Below, piece after piece: positions 55,941-64,000 of a stretch of 64,000 nucleotides of DNA. Position 1 is the stretch's first letter. Each line of letters starts with the position of its first letter. The DNA is taken from positions 13,642,645 to 13,706,644 of the forward strand of contig JACGWO010000006.1 in assembly GCA_034509735.1 (NCBI GenBank), given 5' to 3'. The notes beneath the pieces were generated by a model, which did not search any database, was not told where the DNA came from, and saw nothing but the letters and a program-made list of their open reading frames with translations. The DNA comes from Sesamum alatum (Eukaryota; Streptophyta; Magnoliopsida; Lamiales; Pedaliaceae). The translations under genes were made by a program, and so were the position numbers.

Positions 55941-58162
55941 TGTTAGAATAGGTGACCAGAAAACCAATAGGTTTGGCGATTTGTAACCTATCTAATAACT
56001 TGATGTAAATGTAATATTATTATGTGATGAATAAGATGAGTATTCGTCACTAATGGTACCTTCTTTCTTGCGCTCATCTTACATTTGTTAAAACGGTGTT
56101 TAACTTATATCGCAACAAAGCCCACAGACCATGGATAACAACTCGTGCAGTTGGGCCACGCATTGGATGGTGGTCATGAAACCAACTGATTAAGAGTTGG
56201 GTTTGAAACGTTTCAAGTCGAGGACCTCGAGACAGGGCATCAAGAGTCCTATTGAGACTTGCGTCAAGAGTCGTGTTCATTAGATGAGTGTCGTGTTTCA
56301 TCGGCGACAGGCGTGGGACGCCTACACGATCTTGATGGGTTGGTCGACTAGGGTCGAGCCGACTGGACTGACTCGCGGGGATCATCATATGGAAGCCTTG
56401 GAGGCTTGGTCGGTATGATTGGTTTTCCCCGGTTCTGAAAGTACGGGAGTAATCCTCAGACTTGAGGGATCATGGCAGTCACGTGCACATGATGGTTGTA
56501 TCTTGGATCTGGCGAGAGGTAATCATTCTGTAAGATGATTATCATAAACCTTGTCCAGTGCAATCGGAATGTATAGCGAGGACGGTGGATTCCAAGAAGA
56601 GGATCCGTCCCTTGTCAGTATGTGACAGAGGTATCTCCTATGCGCTCGGAGACACGTTCATGTTGTATGAAGCTGTGGCCACAGTGGTTGGTCAAACAGG
56701 GAATGGTTCCCTGTGTCGACACAATGAAGCACACGTGGTCTCGAGTATTAAACATAGATGCCTAGTCAAGGATGGGAACCGACGCCCAATTCCATACCCT
56801 AGACTCAGGCCGGGAGACGGTAGACGGAAGGATCGTACCCGTACAGAATCGGCGCTTAAATGTTCACGCCAATTCATCTAGTCTCTAGTGCCATGGACCG
56901 TTGCTAGACGGCCACCCATGGTAACGGGCCCTTGTGGGACACGGGCCCAAGTCTAGCTGAGGGTAAACCTAACGGGTCACACACAAATCACCGAGGAGGT
57001 TGAGAGATAGACTTGGAGTCAATCTCGAAGGATAAAATAAGTAATTTGATTACTTAAGGGAAAGTCCATTGGATGGACGGGTCGATATTGTATCGGGCTT
57101 TCGTTTAATTGGTAAATTAGATTTTCGATTAAATATGAAAAGTTGAGACGTTGAGACGTTGGATCTTTTAATTGGATTAAAAGATCAACGAGAATAATTT
57201 AAATGGACATTAAATTGAATTTAATTTTGGGTTTGTCATGATTGGATTGCAATAAAACCCGGTCCGTTAAATTTTACTCGAGAGGAGAAATAATTCCTAT
57301 TTTGGAATATGAAGAAGTTGGACTTCTTCCCTTAATTAAACATGGCCGACATGCTCCCTTGGAGGAAGTAAAATCAGTCATGTTTCATGCTAGGTGGTAG
57401 TTGACTTGTCTCTTTTGGAAAGAGACAAATCAACTCCAATCAAGCTCTTCCCTTTTGGTATGATTTGATCATACCATAAATTTTGGTAGGCTTGATTGAA
57501 GAATTGATGGTGATTGATTGGAATGAATCTAGACATCCTTGGATGAACCTAGACACATTCCAATAATCACATTAATTATGTATATATATTAGAATATACA
57601 ACACCAAGCAAAAAGTGATTCATTATTCATCTTTTTCTAGGAAAAAGAGAAGACAAAATCCCTCTCCTCTCTCTCAACTCTCGGCCCTCTCTTCCTCTCT
57701 TACACTTGTGTTCTTCACTTGATTTTGAATCAAGAAGAAAAACAAAGTAAGTTTAAGAGAGCACTAATTCATAGTGTTCTTCTCTTAAACCGATTCCTTC
57801 TTAAACCCGTTCTATTCCAGCAAGAAGAACGTGTGTTTCTTCCGGTGTGGTATGGATCACCTTTGGAGAATCCATACGTTTGGATTTCGTGAGCATTCCG
57901 GAGAAGGAACAACACAAGTAGCCCGGAGCATACGCTTAACAATAAAAGGTAATGGTTTATTACGCTTTGATTGATTATATATATTTATCTATGCCCTATG
58001 TGTTTAATATTCATTTCCAATATTTACACATCCTACATCGAACGCCCGGTTGAGCACCCAAGGGCACAACCCTTGAGATTTGTATTTTAAATTAGATTTG
58101 ATTTAATTTATGCAATTTCCTCACTTTCTCGCTTTCTCCCGGGCGGATCCGCTTGTCCTTCA
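55941..58162 (+). repeat. 3' LTR of Copia-C
   Basis: 2222 bp, TGTTAGAATAGGTGACC ... GTCCTTCA. Confidence 0.95.
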
Positions 58163-58195
58163 GCGGCTTATCAGGGCTCGAAGCCAGCAAGGTGA

Positions 58196-59632
58196 TTAAC
58201 CTGTTGTTGAAGCAGAGCATAGCAAAGGAGCAGAAATTGCTCTTTTATTCAAACAGCAAGTGATGATTAAGCAGGTAATAAAGTAATGAGCATAAAGTAG
58301 GTGTTCAAGAGTAGAACTTCCTGAGGTTGTATGCTTTCCAAGGTCGGGAGTCTTTTTGCCATCTACACCTTGCAGCTCGTAGGCTCCGAATTTAACAATC
58401 TGGCTCACTTTGTAGGGGCCCTCTCAGTTGGGAGCCAGTTTTGCTACTGGTATTAAGGAACTGACTCGTCTCAGCACGAGGTCTCCCACCTCAAATTCTC
58501 TCCTCTTTTCCCTTCTATTGTAGGCATTGACAACTTTCTGTTTGTACCTTTCCATGTGAGTTCGAGCATCCTCTCAAATTTCGTCAATGAGGTCCAGGTT
58601 GGAACGCAACAACGCATCATTGCCCTCCTGCTCATAGTGCTATATCCAGAAGGATTCTAGTCTTGCATCAGCAGGGTTATTGCCTCTGAGCCGTACACCA
58701 AGTTGAAAGGAGTCTCTTCTATAGTAGATCTGTGAGTGATCCTGTAAGACCATAGTACGCCGGGTAAGGCGTCTACCCACTGCCCTCCTCTTGCTCCAGC
58801 CTGGTTTTGATACTTTGTACCAAGATCCTATTTGTAACTTCTACCTGCTCGTTAGCCTCGGGGTAGGCTACTGAAGTGAAGCGTTGCTGGATGCCCAGGT
58901 CGGCACACCAGTCCTGAATTTTCCAGCCCTGAAACTGGCGACCGTTGTCAGAAATAAGAACACGAGTTAGGCCATACCTACATATGATATTTTTCCATAA
59001 AAATTTAATCACTTCATCCTTTGTGATTTTGGCAAGGGGTTCTGCTTCTACCCACTTGTTGAAATAGTTCACTGCTACTAGCAGCATTTGCATTGTCCTT
59101 GTGTGATAGGGAAAGGACCTACTATGTCCATTCCCCACTGTGAAAATAGGCAAAGTGCTGAGAGGGCCTTGAAGGGCTCAACTGGCACATGGATGAGTGG
59201 GGCATGCTTTTGGTATTGCTCACACCTTCTCACCCAGTTGATTGCATCTTTCCTAAGAATGGACTAGAAATATCCGGCTCTTAAAGCTTTCTCTGCAAGG
59301 GCCATGCCACCTATATGGGATCCGCGGGATCCTTCGTGAATCTCCTGGAGCACGGTTCAACTCTCCTAAGATGATAAGCAACGGAGATAGGTCTAGGAGA
59401 AGCTTCGTTTGTGGAGGATTCCTCCCAGCAAAGTAAATCTAGCTGCCTGGCTTCTCAAGCGGGCTACCTCATTTTTATCAGTAGGAAGGATTCCTTCCTG
59501 CAAGTAAACAAGGAAGGGCTTCCTCCAATTTGTGCTAAGTTGCAAGATATGCAGGTTAGTATCAGGAACAACCTTAGTAAGGGTCCTTACAGTGATGGTA
59601 CGAGTGCTGCAGTCGTCTAGGGAGCTAGCCAA
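58196..59632 (-). pseudogene. pol: Retand-like integrase
   Basis: The N-terminal part is in 59393-59632 (ILPTDKNEVARLRSQAARF ... GGILHKRSFS). The core is in 58773-59153: VAVNYFNKWVEAEPLAKI (N where the first catalytic D is expected), LISDNGRQF (second D) and YPEANEQVEVTNRI (E). The C-terminal part, 58196-58408, has VSQIVKFGAYELQGVDGK. There is no chromodomain, in keeping with the Tat lineage. Broken by stops and shifts. Confidence 0.85.
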
Positions 59633-59674
59633 CCGGGCGGGGTAATCTGTCTTGGTGTTTTCAGTGCGGGGAAT

Positions 59675-59998
59675 CTAGTGGAGCAGGAAGCTTTTCAGCC
59701 TAGTCTTGAGATCGCTTATTTCTTGGTGGTATCCCTTCATGCGGTCCTCCTTGAAATAGTAGGTGCCTCCTACCTGATTGGTTACCAACTGGGAGTCGAA
59801 GTAGGCGATTACTTTCCTTGCTCCTACATCCAGCGCTATCTTGATGCCTGCTATGAGGGCCTCGTATTCAGCCTCATTGTTCGAGGCCTTGAAGTCAAAT
59901 CTCAGGGCAAATTCTAGTTCATCTCCCTCCAGGATAGTCAGCACGATACCCGCTCTACTGCACGTATAGGTGGAAGAGCATCCACATGGAGTAGCCAT
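59675..59998 (-). pseudogene. pol: Second (archaeal-type) RNase H of the Retand-like element
   Basis: The frame has GDELEFALRFDFKASNNEAEYEALIAGI, AYFDSQLVTNQVGG and RMKGYHQEISDLKTRL. This extra RNase H lies between the ordinary RNase H and integrase and, as known for this family, marks Tat-lineage elements. The first catalytic region (WLLHVD...) is in the neighbouring frame at about 60000 and is frame-shifted away. Confidence 0.85.
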
Positions 59999-61377
59999 GT
60001 TCCTTCATCCTCTTCGGCAGGTGCGGTTTCAGTCATAAAGTCAGCGAGGGCCTGGGCTTTGATAGCTACTCTAGGCTGGTAGGCAATGCCATACTCGCTG
60101 AGCTCAATAGCCCATTTAATCATCCTGCCAGAAGTCTCAGCTTTCCCCAGTATAGTTCGCAGGGGGCTTTTAGTGCGCACAGTTATAGAATGCGATAGAT
60201 AGTAAGGACGTAATTTTCTAGCAGTTATTACCAGGGCAAATGCCAACTTTTCTACCTCAGGGTAGCGTTGTTCCATGCCATGTAATACGTTGTTGATGTA
60301 GTATATAGGCTTCTGTACTCCGTCCTCCTCCTTGATGAGCACGAAGCTCACAACGTGTTGTCCTGGAGCGAGGTATAAGTACAATGTCTCTCCTGGTAAA
60401 GGTTTGATGAGCAAAGGCAGCTCGGCAAGGTAAGCCTTTAGGTCTAAGAAGGCTTGCTGGCAAGTTTCGTCCCATGCAAAGTCTTTGGCCTTCCTCAGCG
60501 CTTTGAAGAAAGGGAGGTTGCGCTCAGCAGAGCGGGATATGAACCTGCTGAGGGCAGCAATGCGGCCAGCAAGCTTCTGCACTTCATTGAGGTTGGTAGG
60601 AGGTCTCATCTCTTGGATTGCTTGTATTTGTCTGGGTTGACCTCAATTCCCTTCTCTATCACCGTGTAGCCAAGGAATCGACCACTCCGCACACCAAACA
60701 CGTATTTGGCCAGGTTAAGCTTCATGTGGTATTTTATGAGAATGTTGAAGGTTTCAGCAAGGTTTGTGATGTGTTAGTCCCCCTGCCGGCTCTTCACCAG
60801 CATGTCGTCCACGTACACTTCCATATTGCATCCGAGTTGTTCTCGAAACATGCGGTCCACCAAGTGTTGGTACGCACCACCTGGATTTTTTAGCCCAAGG
60901 GTCATGACAATATAGCAATATGTTTCCCCCTGACGTGATGAAGCTTACTCGCTTCTGGTCATCGGGGTTAAGCATAATTGGGTGGTAACCCTGCAAGGCA
61001 TCCATTAGACTTAGCAGTTCATGGCCAAAGGTGGAATCCACCAGCTGGTCTATACGAGGTAAGGGATAGAAATTCGTAGGGCATTCCTTATTCATATCAA
61101 GAAAATCGACGCACATGCGCCATTTATTACCTGGTTTGGGGACAAGTACCACATTGGCCAACCATTGGGGGAATCGGATCTCCTTGATATGCCCTACATC
61201 AAGGAGCTTGTTTACCTCCTCCTGGATAACCTTGTCATTCTCAGGACTGAAATATCTTTTCTTCTGCTTCAAAGGAGGGAATGTTAGATCCAAGTGTAGG
61301 CTATGTACTGCAATGTTGGGATCAATACCCACCAGGTCTCGGGTTGTCCAGGCGAAGACATCTATGTTATCCTGCAA
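59998..61377 (-). pseudogene. pol: Retand-like reverse transcriptase and RNase H
   Basis: RT starts in 60754-61377: DNIDVFAWTTRDLVGIDP, VVLVPKPGNKWRMCVDFLDMN and MDALQGYHPIMLNPDDQ. A frameshift after FITSGG moves the reading, and the catalytic YVDD lies at 60815-60804 in the new frame. 59938-60609 continues with KLAGRIAALSRFISRSAERN and RNase H (YLYLAPGQHVVSFVLIKEED, ITVRTKSPLRTILGK), ending near WLLHVD. Confidence 0.88.
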
Positions 61378-61466
61378 AAAGGTGGTTAGTCGCCCTGCTA
61401 CATCGGGGCTCGGCTGGGAGCTAATCCAGGTGGTTTTGTCTAGCTCTCCAAGTACTAGCTGAATAC

Positions 61467-62182
61467 TCAGTAGCTCCTTGGTAGGCTGAACTCGAGCAGG
61501 GATCCCGTTTCCTTACTCATCATGCTGCATAGGTCCTTTCGTCTTCTCCCTACGGGGTTGGGAAGGTCTATCTCCATGTCCTTCCTGCTTCCTCCTTTCA
61601 TGGATTCGACGTAACATTTTAGGGAAGTGTATTGGTCACCGGTGACTTCTCCTACTCCTACTCCGGTAGGGAATTTTTGTTTCATGTGATAGGTGGAGAT
61701 AACAACTTGAAAGGCGTTCAGACCGGGTCGCCCGAGGATGACGTTGTAAGCTGAGGGCATGTCCACTATGAGGAAACGAATCATTTTGGTCTTCCGGTTG
61801 GGCTCTACCCCTAAGGATAGGGGGAGCAGGATCTAACCTAAGGGATGTACAACCTCCCCTGCAAGCCGTACAGTGAAGTGTCTACCAGCTCCAGCAGGAT
61901 ATCCCCAAGCTCCATCTGCCAGTAGACCTTATAGAAGAGGATATTTGTAGAACTGCCAGAATCCACAAAAATACATTGAAAAGTATAGTTAGCAAGAGTG
62001 GTAGAAGTAACAAATGCATCATTATGAGGTAAATGAACTCCCTGTATGTCAGCAGGTCCAAAATGGATCATAGGATCCCCTGCTGGTGACTTGTGATCAA
62101 GCTCCATCACTGCTCTAGCAGCGCGGGCATGGGCGCGAAGTCTCCATCTGTAGGTTCTCCTACAATCATGTGAACTACCCAT
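61467..62182 (-). pseudogene. pol: Retand-like protease
   Basis: HFGPADIQGVHLPHNDAF and CIFVDSGSSTNILF, with the active-site DSG at about 61955-61966, then VDTSLYGLQG. After a shift, 61467-61784 has MPSAYNVILGRPGLNAF, the usual second half of this protease. Confidence 0.85.
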
Positions 62183-62370
62183 TTTGCAGGGGTGTTTTCT
62201 GGGCTTTGTTCCTCAACCGGGAATTTTTCCTTTCTGTGCTCCCTTCTGGGAGGATCAGCAACCTGCCCCTCGCTATTGTGGGAGCCGCGATGGCGGGAGC
62301 GTTATTCTTTCTATTCACGACGTCGATCCTTGTCAACGTAGTCCTTCAGGGAGCCGGCCTAGATGAGCCA

Positions 62371-63796
62371 TTTTATTTCCTGCCTCAACTGGCGACACCT
62401 GTTAGTGTCATGTCCATATTCCTTGTGGTACCTGCAGAAGTATTTGGATTTAGGCTGCTGAGGGCCTTCCTCTGAATGGGCCATTGTAAGGCAGGATGGC
62501 GATATATGGCCATTAGCATCCGTGTTGGGCTGGTGATCAACGGGGCGTAGTGCTCATTCCTTGGGTCGAGGGGGTTGGAACGCCCTCGGGGTTCCCCTTT
62601 ACTCCGCCGGATAGAGGAGGGTTCTCCTTCTCTCTTCCGGTCCTTGCTATCCCCCTTCCTGACCAGCTAGACATCCCCGAGGTTCATATACTTCTCTGCA
62701 TGAGCTAGTACTTCATGGAAATTAGGTGTAGGTTTCTTTGCCAAGGATTCGAAGAGTAGTCCTACTCGGAGTCCCTGGGTGAGTGCACTAATCAACACCT
62801 CCTGGTGGGCAGTAGCGACTTCCAGGAAAACATTGTTGAAACGTTGAACGTAGGCTCTTAGCGTCTCCTTTTCCTGCTGCTTGACTTCGAAAAGGTTCAT
62901 AGCTGATTTCTAGTACTTCTTGCTGCTAGCAAACTGATGTAGGAAAAGGGAGCTAAATCCTGCAAAAGATCTAACTGATCCAGTTGGGAGCTGATTGAAC
63001 CATTGTTGAGCAGAATCGGTTAGTGTAGTAAGAAAATAAGACATTTAATACCATCGGTATACCTGTGCAGTAGGGCTGCATTCTCGAACTTACGCATGTG
63101 CTCAGCTGAGTCAATAGTGCCATTGTAGGCAGGTAGATAGGAAGAAGCTCTTCCGCCATGATGTCCTCGCTAAAAGGAATGCCACGATCTGCCGGCAAAG
63201 TATCTTTAGTCACCTGCTGACGAAGCTTGACCACCTCCTTCCTGAGGGCTTGCCAAATTTCAGGAGGCTGAAAAAGGGCTGTCTCCTTGTTGGCGGAGCT
63301 AGTAGCGAGAAATTTGTCTTGCTGTTGCCCAACAGGGGCGTGTTCGTCCATCAGTTGACTGCCTGGCATTCTTCCTCGGTCCCGCTGGGAAGAGGGTCCT
63401 GCGGCACTTACTTGGGAGCCACGAAAGTTGAGTGAATGGTCTCCATTATGAACTGGCGGAGGTACTCGTACAGGTGAGGATCCAAGACAGCAGAAGCAGC
63501 AACAGGGTTGGACACTGGGGCTGGAAGGTCGCCACTCGGAGCAGCAACAACACTAGCTGGAGCAGAGAAGGCAACATTTGGAGTAGGAGCGACACCAACT
63601 GGAGCAGGGAAGGCCGCAGCTGGAGCGGGGAAATCGACAATTGGGCCTTGAAGGCCACCAGTTGGAGCAGGATCGCTAGCTGGGCGAGGGCGCTAGCAAT
63701 GCTCCTCATCTGTTCAGAAGGTAGGAGGGTGGATCCTACTGCAACATAGAGAGAGGCATCTCCCGAGAAAGATCCAACGTTATCCGCATCGGCCAT
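62371..63796 (-). pseudogene. gag: Retand-like gag
   Basis: ATG at 63796 opens MADADNVGSFSGDASLYVAV. A frameshift leads into a proline/alanine-rich repeat-like stretch (about 63446-63680). Further pieces: GIPFSEDIMAEELLPIYLP (62971-63369); then, in another frame, HMRKFENAALLHRYTDGIKC and QQWFNQLPTGS; and SAMNLFEVKQQEKETLRAYV (62667-62900). A zinc-binding FCRYHKEYGHDTNRC lies at about 62371-62457. Typical of Tat gag. Several stops. Confidence 0.82.
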
Positions 63797-63818
63797 TTCT
63801 CACGCCAAAGCTCAAGTT

Positions 63819-63836
63819 TTCCCACAGACGGCGCCA
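63819..63836 (-). other. Primer-binding site of the Retand-like element
   Basis: TGGCGCCGTCTGTGGGAA on the minus strand, one base after the LTR end (...TACGCATCA). Confidence 0.85.
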
Positions 63837-63837
63837 A

Positions 63838-64000
63838 TGATGCGTACTGGAGTCCAGCAACACCACAAAATGTCGAGGGATCTCCACAAAAGTCCCAAGA
63901 CTGTAGGGGAGACTAACCTGCACAGAGGTATTAGCACTCTGATGCTTAAGTCAGTAATGTTCGACTGGATAAAATAAAGGAAAACTTAGAGAAAGTGAGA
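63838..64000 (-). repeat. 5' LTR of the Retand-like element (partial)
   Basis: Aligns to 20222-20384. The remaining roughly 630 bp lie beyond the window. Confidence 0.85.

Larger units (their letters stand above)
48099..58162 (+). mobile_element. Copia-C: full-length Angela-like Ty1/copia element
   Basis: 10,064 bp with two LTRs (48099-50300, 55941-58162), PBS, leader, gag-pol and PPT, flanked by perfect duplication gcggc at 48094-48098 and 58163-58167. In the first roughly 380 bp of the LTRs I count about 14 substitutions and one 26-nt gap, so it is younger than its Retand-like host (19 mismatches in 163 bp). gag-pol has deletions, frameshifts and a mutated protease, so it cannot move by itself. 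Confidence 0.95.
20222..64000 (-). mobile_element. Retand-like (Tat) Ty3 element, host of the whole nest
   Basis: The 3' LTR is at 20222-21015 and the 5' LTR starts at 63838 and leaves the window. Both begin tgatgcgtac on the plus strand and the first 163 bp align, with 19 mismatches counted by hand. Internal parts survive at 21016-21029, 29310-29830, 42809-43198, 45211-48098 and 58163-63837. Subtracting the four insertions and their 5-bp duplications leaves about 10.4 kb here, or about 11 kb with the missing LTR part. Features diagnostic of the Tat lineage are a second RNase H after the first and an antisense ORF next to the 3' LTR. All genes are broken. Confidence 0.85.

Noticed and set aside
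1..64000. Host genes, tRNA or rRNA genes
   Set aside because: Nothing with tRNA cloverleaf features or known host protein domains was seen. Apparent tRNA-like strings are primer-binding sites.

Overview
This window is plant nuclear DNA made almost entirely of transposable elements. I see no host protein-coding gene, rRNA or tRNA. AT-rich intergenic DNA, chromovirus (Ty3) and Angela-like Ty1/copia retrotransposons, Tat-lineage Ty3 elements and MITEs point to a flowering plant, probably a eudicot. The species cannot be named from this.

Left part (1-20221). A Tat-type Ty3 element on the minus strand occupies 1-4600. Its 5' LTR is at 3931-4600, followed by a broken gag, a protease and the first codons of RT at the window edge. 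AT-rich DNA to 15.7 kb holds three foldback MITEs, each with a perfect 9-bp target duplication (5043-5230, 7342-7839, 13226-13681). It also holds a CACTA-type MITE (8047-8368), an old Tekay-like LTR with its PBS (8785-10985), a degenerate foldback (14946-15391) and two long poly-G runs. At 15778-19701 lies a non-autonomous LTR element of the same family as the one at 1-4600. It keeps both LTRs, the leader and the first 21 gag codons. The rest is an antisense, apparently spliced gene resembling plant mobile domain (PMD) proteins.

Right part (20222-64000). This is one giant nested element. The host of the nest is a Tat/Retand-like Ty3 element on the minus strand: 3' LTR 20222-21015, 5' LTR starting at 63838 and running off the window. 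Removing the insertions leaves about 11 kb. Into it were inserted: Copia-A (21030-29309, minus, TSD cctac); a Tekay chromovirus (29831-42808, minus, TSD cataa), itself interrupted by truncated Copia-B (34308-42113, plus); a solo copia LTR (43199-45210, TSD ccaac); and a full-length Copia-C (48099-58162, plus, TSD gcggc). The host element carries gag, protease, RT, RNase H, a second (archaeal-type) RNase H and integrase on the minus strand. On the plus strand, starting near the 3' LTR, it carries an antisense gene with its own TATA box, candidate introns and a protein like the Pfam 'putative gypsy type transposon' family (PF04195).

All coding regions are broken by stops and frameshifts; many stops look like C-to-T changes of CAG or CGA codons. 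The most interesting signals are the two antisense-gene-bearing Tat elements, a 16-nt palindrome present twice in each of three copia leaders, clusters of TTGAC (W-box) cores about 50 bp upstream of copia LTR TATA boxes, and a roughly 600-bp CG-repeat block in a copia leader.
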